Shown: positions 17,945-29,533, counted from the first letter of the stretch. The stretch is 64,000 nucleotides of DNA from Mycolicibacter kumamotonensis (GCF_002086285.1 NZ_MVHU01000015.1:37549-101548), one strand, 5' to 3'. Numbers and translations: made by a program. The notes: a model not told the origin generated them from the sequence alone.

Positions 17945-19330
17945 ATGAGTGCCCAGCCTGAAGTCACTGCGCAGAGCCGACGACGCCACCAGGTGGTCAT
18001 CATCGGCTCCGGATTCGGCGGATTGACCGCGGCCAAGAAACTCAAGCGGGCCGACGTCGACGTCAAGTTGATCGCCCGCACCACTCACCACCTGTTCCAG
18101 CCGCTGCTGTACCAGGTGGCGACCGGGATCCTGTCCGAAGGCGAGATCGCCCCGTCGACGCGCGTCGTGCTGCGCAAGCAGCGCAACGCCCAGGTGCTGC
18201 TCGGTGACGTCACGCACATCGATCTGGCCGGTAAGTTCGTCACCTCGGAGGTGCTCGGCCACACCTACGACACCCCGTTCGACAGCCTGATCATCGCGGC
18301 CGGCGCCGGGCAGTCCTACTTCGGCAATGACCAGTTCGCCGAGTTCGCGCCCGGCATGAAGACCATCGACGACGCCCTGGAATTGCGGGGCCGTATCCTG
18401 AGCGCCTTCGAGCAGGCCGAGCGGTCCCGGGATGCCGCCCGGCGGGAGAAGCTGCTGACCTTCACGGTGGTCGGTGCGGGCCCCACCGGTGTCGAAATGG
18501 CCGGGCAGATCGCCGAATTGGCCAACTACACGCTCAAGGGCGCGTTCCGCAACATCGATTCGACCAAGGCGCGGGTGATCCTGCTCGATGCCGCTCCTGC
18601 CGTGCTGCCCCCGATGGGCGAGAAGCTGGGCCGCAAGGCCGCCGAGCGGCTGGAGAAGATGGGCGTGGAGATCCAGCTGGGGGCCATGGTCACCGATGTC
18701 GACCGCAACGGGCTGACCGTCAAGGACTCCGACGGCACCATCCGGCGGATCGAATCGCAGTGCAAGGTGTGGTCCGCCGGTGTGTCGGCCAGCCCGCTGG
18801 GCCGCGACCTCGCCGAGCAGTCCGACGTCGAGCTCGACCGCGCCGGGCGGGTCAAGGTGTTGCCCGACCTGTCGGTGCCCGGCCACCCGAACGTGTTCGT
18901 CATCGGGGACATGGCGGCCGTCGAGGGCGTCCCCGGAATGGCGCAGGGTGCCATCCAGGGCGCCAAGCACGTCGCCAGCACCATCAAAGCCGAGCTCGGC
19001 GGTGCCGACCCGGCCGACCGGGAGCCCTTCCAGTACCTGGACAAGGGCTCGATGGCCACCGTGTCGAGGTTCTCGGCGGTCACCAAGATCGGGCCGCTGG
19101 AGTTCAGCGGTTTCCTCGCCTGGCTGGCCTGGCTGGGGCTGCACCTGATCTACCTGGTGGGGTTCAAGAACAAGATCAGCACGCTGCTGTCGTGGAACGT
19201 GACGTTCCTGAGCACCCGGCGGGGGCAGCTCACCATCACCGAGCAGCAGGCGTTCGCGCGAACCCGCCTGGAACAGCTCGAAGTGCTGGCCGCCGAGGCG
19301 CAACGCGGCACCGAACGCGCGGTCAGTTAG
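17945..19330 (+). CDS. ndh: Type II NADH dehydrogenase Ndh
   Basis: 461 residues, essentially the M. tuberculosis Ndh length. The FAD motif VVIIGSGFGGLTAAKKL, the NADH motif FTVVGAGPTGVEMAGQIAEL, the quinone-site region AQGAIQGAKHVAS and the VFVIGDMAA FAD loop are all intact. The C-terminal amphipathic membrane anchor (FLAWLAWLGLHLIYLVGFKNK) is present. It is a peripheral, non-proton-pumping NADH:menaquinone oxidoreductase feeding the respiratory chain. It ends 8 nt inside the convergent thioesterase gene. Confidence 0.97.
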   Translation: MSAQPEVTAQSRRRHQVVIIGSGFGGLTAAKKLKRADVDVKLIARTTHHLFQPLLYQVATGILSEGEIAPSTRVVLRKQRNAQVLLGDVTHIDLAGKFVTSEVLGHTYDTPFDSLIIAAGAGQSYFGNDQFAEFAPGMKTIDDALELRGRILSAFEQAERSRDAARREKLLTFTVVGAGPTGVEMAGQIAELANYTLKGAFRNIDSTKARVILLDAAPAVLPPMGEKLGRKAAERLEKMGVEIQLGAMVTDVDRNGLTVKDSDGTIRRIESQCKVWSAGVSASPLGRDLAEQSDVELDRAGRVKVLPDLSVPGHPNVFVIGDMAAVEGVPGMAQGAIQGAKHVASTIKAELGGADPADREPFQYLDKGSMATVSRFSAVTKIGPLEFSGFLAWLAWLGLHLIYLVGFKNKISTLLSWNVTFLSTRRGQLTITEQQAFARTRLEQLEVLAAEAQRGTERAVS

Positions 19331-19754
19331 CCGCGGTCGGATCAGCCGGCAGATTCTGCAACCGGACCTGGCCGCGGGCCACCATCCGCTGCTCGGAATC
19401 GGTGATGGTCACCAGCCACAGCTGTTGGCGACGGCCGCGATGGATCGGGGTGGCCGCGGCGTACACCGTCCCCGAGGAGACCGCTCGCAAAAAGTCGGTG
19501 TTGTTGTTCACCCCGACCACGGTTCCGCCCGCTTGGCCACCGTCGGAGTTGAGCCATGTGTGCGCCGAGACGCTTGCCACGCTCTCGACGATCGAGCAGT
19601 ACACCCCACCGTGCACGATGCCCGCCGGCTGGCACAGCTTGGGCTGCAACTCCAGTGTGGCGCTGGCGCCGTCCGGGCTGATTTCGGTGAAGACCAGGCC
19701 GATTTCGCTGTCGAACGGCGCGAAGTCGGCGGGCGTGAGGCCGGTTGCAGACAT
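19323..19754 (-). CDS. PaaI-type hotdog thioesterase (Rv1847-like)
   Basis: 143 residues from ATG 19754 (MSATGLTPADFAPFDSEIGL). The hotdog-fold core includes QPAGIVHGGVYCSIVESVAS, the HGG motif of the PaaI family, and GVNNNTDFLRAVSSGTVYA. Such proteins hydrolyse acyl- or aryl-CoA thioesters. In M. tuberculosis this gene (Rv1847) sits next to the urease operon, which is absent here, leaving it convergent with ndh. Upstream it is divergent from blaI. Confidence 0.85.
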   Translation of the reverse strand: MSATGLTPADFAPFDSEIGLVFTEISPDGASATLELQPKLCQPAGIVHGGVYCSIVESVASVSAHTWLNSDGGQAGGTVVGVNNNTDFLRAVSSGTVYAAATPIHRGRRQQLWLVTITDSEQRMVARGQVRLQNLPADPTAAN

Positions 19755-19817
19755 GTCATGGTTGTACACGACGGCTTCTGGTCCGCCTGCACAGCCCAGT
19801 AGACGCACAGCCGCCCA

Positions 19818-19834
19818 TACGACAGCCGGTAGTA
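19818..19834. promoter_or_regulatory. Candidate BlaI operator upstream of blaI
   Basis: TACGAC-AGCCG-GTAGTA is a near-perfect dyad (5 of 6 pairs) 45 bp upstream of the blaI start, close to a TAGGCT -10-like hexamer at 19843-19848. BlaI/MecI operators are built on TACTACA...TGTAGTA. Here the half sites are right but the spacer is one base longer than in the classical operator, so binding is plausible rather than certain. Confidence 0.4.
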
Positions 19835-19878
19835 ATTGAGGGTAGGCTTGCTCCGTTGCCCAGGGAGTTGATTACCAC

Positions 19879-20295
19879 ATGGCGAAGCAGACCCACTTAG
19901 GGGATTTGGAACGAGCGGTGATGGACCACCTGTGGTCCGCGCCGGAGGCCCAGACCGTGCGCCAGGTCCATGAGGCGCTGTCAGCGCGGCGGGACCTGGC
20001 CTACACCACCGTGATGACAGTCCTGCAGCGGCTGGCCAAGAAGAATCTGGTCTCCCAGATCCGCGACGACCGCGCGCACCGCTACACCCCGGTCCGGGGC
20101 CGCGACGAGCTGGTCGCCGGGCTGATGGTCGAAGCCCTCGATCAGGCCGCCGACTCCGGTGACCGCCGGGCCGCACTGGTGCACTTCGTCGAACGCGTCG
20201 GCGTGGACGAGGCCGACGCGTTGCGGCGTGCGCTGGACGAACTGGAGGCCAAACATCGCATCCGCCTCCCAGGTAGCGGCCGACCTGCGTCCTGA
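19879..20295 (+). CDS. blaI: BlaI-family transcriptional repressor
   Basis: 138 residues, identical in length to M. tuberculosis BlaI. The N-terminal winged helix (LGDLERAVMDHLWSAPEAQT, TTVMTVLQRLAKKNLV, RDDRAHRYTPVRGRDE) is followed by a C-terminal dimerisation region. BlaI binds as a dimer to TACTACA-type dyads, repressing blaC and its own operon, and is released on beta-lactam exposure. It lies 14 nt before the M56 peptidase gene, so both are one transcript. Confidence 0.95.
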   Translation: MAKQTHLGDLERAVMDHLWSAPEAQTVRQVHEALSARRDLAYTTVMTVLQRLAKKNLVSQIRDDRAHRYTPVRGRDELVAGLMVEALDQAADSGDRRAALVHFVERVGVDEADALRRALDELEAKHRIRLPGSGRPAS

Positions 20296-20309
20296 GGGAG
20301 ACTTACAGC

Positions 20310-21248
20310 GTGTCCGCGCTGGCCTTTTCCATCGTCGCGCTGTTGCTCGTGGGGCCGGTACCCGCCCTGCTGGCACGCGCTGATTGGCCACTTCGCGCTC
20401 CTCGGGCCGCGCTGGTGCTCTGGCAGGCCATCGCCATCGCCGCGGTGCTGTCCGCGTTCAGCGCCGGCCTGGCCACCGCAAGCCGGCTGCTGATGCCCGG
20501 ACCGGACGGCCGCCTCACGTCGACCATCCTCGGCTCCCTGGATCGTTTGGGTTGGCCGCTGTGGACCTTCTACGTCGCGGTCTTCGTCTTGACCCTGATG
20601 GTCGGGATGCGCCTGACCTGGACGGTGTTGCGGGTCGCTATCCGCACCCGGCAGCGCCGGGCCCACCACCGCATGCTTGTCGACCTGGTGAGCGTCACCG
20701 ACCGACCGCCCGCGGTGCGCGCCAGCGGGCTGCGCATTCTGCAGGTGATGCAGCCGCTGGCCTACTGCCTGCCCGGCGTGCGGAGCCGGGTGGTGGTCAG
20801 TTCCGGCACGCTCGACGCACTCGGTGACACCGAGTTGGCCGCGCTGCTCTGCCATGAGCGGGCCCACCTGCGCGCCCGGCACGACCTGGTACTCGAGGCC
20901 TTCTCGGCCGTGCACACCGCGTTCCCCTGGTTCGTGCGCAGCGCCAGCGCCCTGGGCGCGGTCCGGCTGTTGATCGAACTGCTCGCCGACGACGCCGCCG
21001 TTCGGGTGGCCGGGGCCCCTCCCCTGGCCCGCGCCCTGGTGACCTGTGCCTCCACCAAAGTCCCCGCCGGGGCGCTGGCGGCCGGTGGCACCAACACGGT
21101 GCTGCGCGTGCAGCGGTTGTCGGGGCGGGGCAACAGCCCGGTGCTGGCTGCGGCCGCCTATACGGCCGCAGCCGGGGTGCTGACAGTGCCCACGGTGGCA
21201 CTGGCGGTACCGTGGCTGACCGAGCTGCACCGACTGATCGCGGGGTAA
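20310..21248 (+). CDS. blaR: M56-family membrane metallopeptidase (BlaR-like, Rv1845c)
   Basis: 312 residues from GTG 20310. About four TM segments surround the zinc metallopeptidase motif LLCHERAHLRARHDLV (HExxH: H-E-R-A-H), with the third ligand region EAFSAVHTAFPWFVRSA downstream. Unlike staphylococcal BlaR1 it has no penicillin-sensor domain, as in other mycobacteria. It is expected to cleave BlaI at the membrane and so relieve repression; the upstream stimulus is not shown by the sequence. The end of the protein ([10 protein letters not shown]) recurs in fragment form before guaB1. Confidence 0.9.
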   Translation: MSALAFSIVALLLVGPVPALLARADWPLRAPRAALVLWQAIAIAAVLSAFSAGLATASRLLMPGPDGRLTSTILGSLDRLGWPLWTFYVAVFVLTLMVGMRLTWTVLRVAIRTRQRRAHHRMLVDLVSVTDRPPAVRASGLRILQVMQPLAYCLPGVRSRVVVSSGTLDALGDTELAALLCHERAHLRARHDLVLEAFSAVHTAFPWFVRSASALGAVRLLIELLADDAAVRVAGAPPLARALVTCASTKVPAGALAAGGTNTVLRVQRLSGRGNSPVLAAAAYTAAAGVLTVPTVALAVPWLTELHRLIAG

Positions 21249-21303
21249 CCCGCGCCGCCCGGCGGGCCGGGCACCGAATCACCTACCACCGAGAGGCGAA
21301 TAC

Positions 21304-22752
21304 ATGAGCGCGTCGGAAGTTGTTGGCACCGCCCAGATCGGCGTGACCGGACTGGCAGTCATGGGGTCCAACATCGCGCGCAACTTCGCCCGCCACGGCT
21401 ACACCGTGGCGCTGCACAACCGGTCGGTCGCCAAAACCGACGCACTGCTCGACGCCTACGGCTCCGAAGGCAGCTTCGTGCGCAGCGAGTCGATTCCGGA
21501 ATTCCTGGCCGCCCTGGAAAAGCCGCGCCGGGTCCTGATCATGGTCAAGGCCGGTGACCCGACCGACGCCGTCATCAATGAACTCGCCGACGCGATGGAG
21601 CCCGGCGACATCATCATCGACGGCGGTAACGCGCTCTACACCGACACCATTCGCCGGGAGAAGGCGATGGCCGCCCGCGGCCTGCACTTCGTCGGGGCCG
21701 GAATCTCCGGCGGCGAGGAAGGCGCACTGAACGGGCCCTCGATCATGCCGGGCGGCCCCAAGGAGTCCTACGAGTCGTTGGGCCCGCTGCTCGAGGAGAT
21801 CTCGGCCCACGTCGACGGCGTGCCGTGCTGCACCCACATCGGGCCGGACGGCGCGGGGCACTTCGTGAAGATGGTGCACAACGGCATCGAGTACTCCGAC
21901 ATGCAGCTGATCGGCGAGGCCTATCACCTGCTGCGCGACGGGCTGGGTCTGGCCGCGCCGCAGATCGCCGAGGTGTTCACCGAGTGGAACGCCGGGGAGC
22001 TGGACAGCTACCTGGTCGAGATCACCGCCGAGGTGCTGCGCCAGGTCGACGCCAAGACCGGCCGGCCCCTGGTCGACGTCATCGTCGACGAGGCCGAGCA
22101 GAAGGGCACCGGACGCTGGACCGTGAAGTCCGCTCTGGATCTGGGTGTTCCGGTCACCGGCATCGCCGAGGCGGTGTTCGCCCGGGCGCTGTCGGGATCG
22201 GTCCCGCAGCGTCGCGCCGCGGTGGGGCTGGCGGCCGGCAGCCTCGGCGAACGCCCCGCGGATGCGGCCCGCTTCACCGAAGACGTCCGGCAGGCGCTGT
22301 ACGCCTCCAAGATCGTTGCTTATGCCCAGGGCTTCAACCAGATTCAGGCCGGCAGCGCCGAGTACGGCTGGAATGTCACCCCGGGAGACCTGGCGACGAT
22401 CTGGCGTGGCGGCTGCATCATCCGGGCGAAGTTCCTCAACCGCATCAAAGAGGCCTTCGACACCGACCCCGACCTGGTGAGCCTGCTCGCCGCCCCGTAT
22501 TTCCGCAACGCGGTCGAGGCGGCCATCGACTCCTGGCGGCGGGTGGTGACCACAGCGGTCAGCCTCGGCATCCCGGCCCCCGGCTTCTCCTCGGCCCTGG
22601 CCTACTACGACGGCCTGCGCACCGAGCGGCTGCCGGCCGCCCTGACCCAGGCCCAACGTGACTATTTCGGCGCCCACACCTACGGCCGGGTGGACGCGCA
22701 GGGTAAGTTCCACACGCAGTGGAGCGCCGACCGCAGCGAAGTGCCGGCCTAG
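21304..22752 (+). CDS. gnd1: 6-phosphogluconate dehydrogenase (decarboxylating) Gnd1
   Basis: 482 residues. The cofactor loop is GVTGLAVMGSNIARNFARHG with LHNRSVAKTDAL after the second strand. The catalytic block is IIDGGNALYTDTIRRE, GAGISGGEEGALNGPSIMPGG and GHFVKMVHNGIEYSDMQL. The C-terminal helical domain is full length and ends in DYFGAHTYGRVD. It makes ribulose-5-P, CO2 and NAD(P)H in the oxidative pentose phosphate path. It is the long E. coli type rather than the short Gnd2 type. The stop overlaps the convergent hydrolase by 4 nt. Confidence 0.97.
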   Translation: MSASEVVGTAQIGVTGLAVMGSNIARNFARHGYTVALHNRSVAKTDALLDAYGSEGSFVRSESIPEFLAALEKPRRVLIMVKAGDPTDAVINELADAMEPGDIIIDGGNALYTDTIRREKAMAARGLHFVGAGISGGEEGALNGPSIMPGGPKESYESLGPLLEEISAHVDGVPCCTHIGPDGAGHFVKMVHNGIEYSDMQLIGEAYHLLRDGLGLAAPQIAEVFTEWNAGELDSYLVEITAEVLRQVDAKTGRPLVDVIVDEAEQKGTGRWTVKSALDLGVPVTGIAEAVFARALSGSVPQRRAAVGLAAGSLGERPADAARFTEDVRQALYASKIVAYAQGFNQIQAGSAEYGWNVTPGDLATIWRGGCIIRAKFLNRIKEAFDTDPDLVSLLAAPYFRNAVEAAIDSWRRVVTTAVSLGIPAPGFSSALAYYDGLRTERLPAALTQAQRDYFGAHTYGRVDAQGKFHTQWSADRSEVPA

Positions 22753-23624
22753 ACCAGCAACCCCAACACGGCGTCGGTGTAAGCCTTCGGGTCCTCGATC
22801 TGCGGGTAGTGGCCGAGCCCGGGCAGTTCGACGACGTCGGCGGCCGGGCGCAGCTCACGCAGGCCGTCGAGCACATTGGTGGTGGCGACCGGGTCGCCCA
22901 GCCCCCACACGAACCCCAACGGTTTGGGCCAGTCGCGCACCGCGCCGTGCCAGCGCTGCGCGTAGCGCACCCGTTCGTCGAGGTAGGCCGTGAGCAGGTG
23001 CAGGATTCGATGACCGTCGTTGTGGGACAACAAATCCCACTGGGCGGCAGCCTCCTCCGGAGACATCGGGTGCCGCGCGGAGAACAGCCGGCCGAAGCCG
23101 CGGGTGAAGCCGCGCCGGTTGGATACCCGAGCGGCGAGGGCGCCGAAGCGGCTACGCAGCATTTTTTGACTGGGCCGCAAGCTGGCCCGGTCCAGGATGA
23201 CGCTGCCGTTGGACAGCACGGCGCGTTGCAGGTCGAAGCCCAGCGTGCCGGTGATGTCGCGGGCCAATAACTCGGTGGTCACCGACGTGCCCATGTCGTG
23301 GGCGGCCAGCACCACCGGACCGGTCACTGTCGAGGCCACCACCTGCTGCACCAGATCGGCCTGTTCGAACAGGCTGTAGCGGTGCGGGCGCGGCTTGTCC
23401 GACAATCCGAACCCGAGAAAGTCCATGGTCAGCCAGGACCGGCCCGCCAGCCGGGCGACGACACCGCGGAAATCGTAGGAGGAAGACGGAAAGCCGTGTA
23501 GCAGTAGCACAGTCGGCCCCTCGCCGGAGGCTGAGCGTACGAACACCCGCCCCACGTCGGTGGGCACGAACCTGCCGCCGTCCAGCCATTCGCGCACGCT
23601 GGGCGCCATGCTCGAAAGGGCCAT
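22749..23624 (-). CDS. Alpha/beta hydrolase with aspartate nucleophile (epoxide hydrolase/dehalogenase group)
   Basis: 291 residues from ATG 23624, or 286 from ATG 23609. The oxyanion loop is LLLHGFPSSSYDF. The nucleophile elbow AAHDMGTSVT has aspartate instead of serine, as in epoxide hydrolases and haloalkane dehalogenases. The acid is in WGLGDPVAT and the histidine in LPGLGHYPQIEDP. It lacks a signal peptide. It is not a close match to the M. tuberculosis dehalogenase Rv1833c and its position between gnd1 and the secreted phosphatases is not the H37Rv arrangement. Substrate unknown. Confidence 0.8.
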   Translation of the reverse strand: MALSSMAPSVREWLDGGRFVPTDVGRVFVRSASGEGPTVLLLHGFPSSSYDFRGVVARLAGRSWLTMDFLGFGLSDKPRPHRYSLFEQADLVQQVVASTVTGPVVLAAHDMGTSVTTELLARDITGTLGFDLQRAVLSNGSVILDRASLRPSQKMLRSRFGALAARVSNRRGFTRGFGRLFSARHPMSPEEAAAQWDLLSHNDGHRILHLLTAYLDERVRYAQRWHGAVRDWPKPLGFVWGLGDPVATTNVLDGLRELRPAADVVELPGLGHYPQIEDPKAYTDAVLGLLV

Positions 23625-23627
23625 GGC

Positions 23628-24728
23628 TCAGATTAACGCCAGCAGATCGTCCAGCGCGGACCCGGCGCCGGCTGCCTCACCGAGATTCGTCAGCGCGTCG
23701 GTGATGTCGGTGAAGACGGCTTCCGGGAACCCGAGGAACGTCGAGGCCACGTCCTGCAGGCCGGTCTGCAGCGCGGTCGTGATGCCGGCCGGATCGCCGT
23801 CGAGCAGCGCCTGATAGAGGTTCCACACCGCGACCTGCGGAGCCATGATCACCTCACGCAGGTCCATCAGCAGCGACGTCAGCAGCCCCGGATCCGCCGG
23901 GACGGCGATCCCGTTCCAATTGACCAGTGTCCAGCCGTCGGTCGGGTTGCCCGCGATCTGCACGACACCGGTGTTGGGCAGCAGCGGTGAGCCGTCGTCA
24001 TTGGCGAACATCGTCTGCAGCGTCAGCGGCAGCAGCAGCGAGATGTCGGGGTTCTTGACGTTGAGCGCCACCCACGCGGCGATGTCAGCCTCGTTGTTGA
24101 ACGCCACCACGGTGATGTCCCCGTTGTCGCTTTCGACCGGGTTGGCCATCGCGGCGCTGTACATCGCGTCGACCGCGTCGGTGAATTTCTGGTTCATCAC
24201 CACCCCGTTGGGGTCCTCGATCGAGCCCGGGATGGGCACCAGCACCAACCCGAACAGCGTCCACAGCATCGGCGTGAACTGATAGAGGAAACCGGACAGG
24301 CTGGCGATCGGCTGGCCGGCGTAGATACCGCTGTCGATCTCGTTGAGCCCGGGCAGGATCTGCGTCGCCATGTTCTCCAGCGCGGCGAACGGCGCGGCGG
24401 TGTCGACGTCGCGAATGGCCTGCCCGGAGAAGATCCCGGCGACGTGGTCCCCGAGCTCACTGTGCAGCCGATCGGCCACCTCCTGCGCCTGCTGCACTCC
24501 GAGGTCACTGAGCGGCGGGCCCGGATGGTCCGGCGACGGCGTGATGACGTCGTTGAACGGTGGCATCCGCTGCCCGTGCCGGACGACGTCGATCACGATG
24601 TCCTGGGCTTCAGCGCTGGCCAGCGCCCAGCCGGCGCCGGCTACGGCCGGTCCGACGGGCTGCGCCGGGACGCCGATGAAGCCGGCGCCGGCCAGCGCGA
24701 TGGCGGTCGCGAGTGCGTCTACCTTCAT
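23628..24728 (-). CDS. Secreted histidine-phosphatase-family protein, paralog 2
   Basis: 366 residues. The signal peptide (MKVDALATAIALAGAGFIG...) is followed by the histidine phosphatase motif VIDVVRHGQRMPPFND (RHG). PLSDLGVQQAQEVADRL follows, as in phosphoglycerate-mutase-like enzymes that use a phosphohistidine. ILPGLNEIDSGIYAGQPI carries the conserved Glu/Ser block. The C-terminal 100 residues are helical and of unknown role. It lies 13 nt after its paralog at 24742-25839, from which it differs throughout by substitutions, so an old duplication. Function outside the cell (phosphate release from sugar or lipid phosphates) is inferred. Confidence 0.8.
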   Translation of the reverse strand: MKVDALATAIALAGAGFIGVPAQPVGPAVAGAGWALASAEAQDIVIDVVRHGQRMPPFNDVITPSPDHPGPPLSDLGVQQAQEVADRLHSELGDHVAGIFSGQAIRDVDTAAPFAALENMATQILPGLNEIDSGIYAGQPIASLSGFLYQFTPMLWTLFGLVLVPIPGSIEDPNGVVMNQKFTDAVDAMYSAAMANPVESDNGDITVVAFNNEADIAAWVALNVKNPDISLLLPLTLQTMFANDDGSPLLPNTGVVQIAGNPTDGWTLVNWNGIAVPADPGLLTSLLMDLREVIMAPQVAVWNLYQALLDGDPAGITTALQTGLQDVASTFLGFPEAVFTDITDALTNLGEAAGAGSALDDLLALI

Positions 24729-24741
24729 GGGTACCTCCTGA

Positions 24742-25839
24742 TCACAGTCCGGCGAACAAATCGCCCAGCGCGTCGCCGCTGCCGCCGAAGGCGTTGATGA
24801 TGTCGTTCAGCACCGCCCCCGGGAATTGGGTCAGCGCCGAGCTGATCTGCTCGAAGCCGCTCTGAACCGCGTTCATGATCGTGGTCGGGTCACTGGTGAG
24901 GATGGCCTCGCCGATATTCCACAGCGCCGTCTGCGAGGGCAGGACCACATCACGCACGTCGACGAAGAATGCGCTAGCCAGGTCGGGATCTTCCGGGATG
25001 GCTTCGCCGTCCCAGCTCAGCAGGGTCCACCCGTCGGTGGGATTGCCCTCGATCTGCACGATGCCGGCGTTGGGCAACAGGATGGTGGACAATCCGTTGG
25101 CGACGGTGTGCGACTCCATGATGCGTTGCAGGAAGAACGGTATGTCGGGGTTTTTGACGTTCATCAGCACCCAGGCGAAGATCGACGCCTCGCTGTTGAA
25201 CGCCACATCGGTGATCTGGCCGTTGTCGCTGACGATCGGGTTGGCGATGGCGTGGTCGTACATCGTGTTGATGGCGTCGGTGAAGCGCGCGTTGAACATC
25301 AGGCCGTTGCCGTCCTCGGACCCAGGCCCGGGCACCAGCGCCAACCCCAGCGGTGCGCCGAGCGACCACGCACCGACGGTCAGGAAGGCGAGCCGGCCGC
25401 CGAGGCTTTCGATCGGGTCCAGCGCATAGATTCCGCTGTCGACTTCGTTGAGACCCGGCAGGATCTGCACGTTGTCGGACATGTTCTCCAGCGCCGCGAA
25501 GGGCGCGGAGGTCTGCATCTCACGGAGGCCCTGGCCGGCGAAGATCCCGGCGACCGGGCCGAGCTCGTCGAACAGCTTCTGCCCGACGTCCTGCGCCTGC
25601 TGCAGGCCCAGGTCGCTCAGCGGAGCCCCCGGGAACGCCGGTGACGGCGTGAGCAGGTTTTCATAGGGCGAGATCATCTGGGCGTGCCGGATGACATCGA
25701 TCACGACGTCTTGGTTCTCGCCGCTGGTGAGCTGGATGTCCGGTGCTGCCGCGGGCACCGGCGCCGGCACCGGAGCGACCGCGATGCCGCCGACCAGGGC
25801 AGCACCGGCGGTGAGGGACAGGAGATGGTTTGCCTGCAT
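24742..25839 (-). CDS. Secreted histidine-phosphatase-family protein, paralog 1
   Basis: 365 residues from ATG 25839, chosen because AAAGAGG lies just upstream and a signal peptide follows (MQANHLLSLTAGAALVGGIA). The catalytic block reads VIDVIRHAQMISPYENLL, so the canonical RHG is RHA. The rest (PLSDLGLQQAQDVGQKL, LPGLNEVDSGIYALDPI, NPTDGWTLLSWDG) aligns with the next gene. The Gly-to-Ala change next to the phosphorylated histidine is conservative and may still be active. Both genes share one transcript. No counterpart is known to me at this spot in H37Rv. Confidence 0.8.
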   Translation of the reverse strand: MQANHLLSLTAGAALVGGIAVAPVPAPVPAAAPDIQLTSGENQDVVIDVIRHAQMISPYENLLTPSPAFPGAPLSDLGLQQAQDVGQKLFDELGPVAGIFAGQGLREMQTSAPFAALENMSDNVQILPGLNEVDSGIYALDPIESLGGRLAFLTVGAWSLGAPLGLALVPGPGSEDGNGLMFNARFTDAINTMYDHAIANPIVSDNGQITDVAFNSEASIFAWVLMNVKNPDIPFFLQRIMESHTVANGLSTILLPNAGIVQIEGNPTDGWTLLSWDGEAIPEDPDLASAFFVDVRDVVLPSQTALWNIGEAILTSDPTTIMNAVQSGFEQISSALTQFPGAVLNDIINAFGGSGDALGDLFAGL

Positions 25840-28147
<2,308 letters not shown>

Positions 28148-28186
28148 GGCCCCGGTGAGACCCCTAGCGGCCAGCAGTGGATCGTC

Positions 28187-29533
28187 ATGACCACCGCCTT
28201 GACCTTGCTCAGCCTGCTGGCGTTTCTGGTCCTCACCCTGGGCACCGCGGTGTTCGTCGCCGCCGAGTTCTCCCTCACCACGCTGGAGCGCAGCGCCGTG
28301 GAGGCCAACGCCCGCCGCGGCGGACGCCGCGACCTCTACATCCAAGACGCCCACCGCACGCTGTCGTTCCAGCTGTCCGGCGCCCAGCTGGGCATCTCGA
28401 TCACCACGCTGGCCACCGGCTATCTCGCCGAGCCGGTGCTGGCGCGGTGGCTGAGACCCGCGCTTGCCGCACTGGGCCTCCCCGAAGCGACCGCCGCCGG
28501 GGTGGCATTGGCCCTGGCCCTGGTGGTCGCCACCTCGCTGTCGATGGTCTTCGGCGAATTGGTGCCCAAGAACCTGGCGGTGGCGCGGCCGCTGCCGATC
28601 GCCCGGGCGGTGGCCGGACCACAGCTGCTGTTCTCGCGGGTGTTCACGGTCGCGATCAAGCTCACCAACGGTGCGGCGAACCTCATCCTGCGGCGGCTGG
28701 GCATCGAGCCCGCCGATCGGCTGGCATCGGCCCGCTCGCCGCGGGAGCTGGCCTCGCTGGTCCGCAATTCCGCACGCAGCGGAGCATTGGACCCCAGCAC
28801 CGCCGCCCTGGTGGGCGGGTCCCTGCGGTTCGGTGCCCTGACCGCCGCCGAGCTCATGACACCGCGATCCAAAATCGTGAGCCTGCAGGCCGGTGACACC
28901 GTCGCGGATCTGGCCGCGGCCGCCATCGAGACCGGTTTCTCCCGCTTCCCGGTGGTCGACGGCGACCTCGACGCCACCGTCGGCATCGTGCACGTCAAAC
29001 AGGTCTTCGCGGTGCCGGCCGCCGAGCGGGCGACCACCCCGGTCACCGCCATCGCCAAGCCGGTGGCGGTGGTGCCGTCCACCCTCGACGGCGATGCGGT
29101 GATGGAACAGGTCCGGGCCAACGGCCAGCAGGCCGCCCTGGTCGTCGACGAGTACGGCGGCACCGCGGGCATAGTCACGGTGGAGGACCTGATCGAGGAG
29201 ATCGTCGGCGACGTCCGCGACGAACACGACGACGCCACCCCCGACGTGGTGGTGGCCGGCGGCGGCTGGCAGGTGTCGGGTCTGCTGCGCATCGACGAGG
29301 TGGCCGCCGCCACCGGTTACCGGGCCCCCGAGGGCTCCTACGAGACCATCGGGGGGCTGGTGCTGCAGGAACTCGGGCACATTCCGGCGGTCGGCGAGAC
29401 CGTCGAACTGACCGCGTTCGACCCCGACGAGCTGTCCGCCCACCCGCCCCGCTGGCTGGCCCGGGTGGTCCGGATGGACGGTCGACGCATCGACCTGCTG
29501 GCGCTCACCCAGTTGGGGGCCGGCAATGGCTGA
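28187..29533 (+). CDS. CNNM/DUF21-CBS-CorC membrane protein (Rv1842c-like)
   Basis: 448 residues. The N-terminal DUF21 (CNNM) membrane domain has three to four helices, with [20 protein letters not shown] and [16 protein letters not shown] as the conserved family motifs. A CBS pair follows ([19 protein letters not shown] to [25 protein letters not shown]), then a CorC_HlyC C-terminal domain. Relatives are implicated in Mg2+ or Co2+ transport or efflux. The following paralog overlaps by 8 nt, so the two are translated together and may form a heterodimer. Confidence 0.92.
   Translation: MTTALTLLSLLAFLVLTLGTAVFVAAEFSLTTLERSAVEANARRGGRRDLYIQDAHRTLSFQLSGAQLGISITTLATGYLAEPVLARWLRPALAALGLPEATAAGVALALALVVATSLSMVFGELVPKNLAVARPLPIARAVAGPQLLFSRVFTVAIKLTNGAANLILRRLGIEPADRLASARSPRELASLVRNSARSGALDPSTAALVGGSLRFGALTAAELMTPRSKIVSLQAGDTVADLAAAAIETGFSRFPVVDGDLDATVGIVHVKQVFAVPAAERATTPVTAIAKPVAVVPSTLDGDAVMEQVRANGQQAALVVDEYGGTAGIVTVEDLIEEIVGDVRDEHDDATPDVVVAGGGWQVSGLLRIDEVAAATGYRAPEGSYETIGGLVLQELGHIPAVGETVELTAFDPDELSAHPPRWLARVVRMDGRRIDLLALTQLGAGNG

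Noticed and set aside
22749..23624. Haloalkane dehalogenase Rv1833c ortholog
   Set aside because: Shares the aspartate nucleophile but not the HGNPTWSF opening or the overall sequence of Rv1833c; called only as alpha/beta hydrolase.
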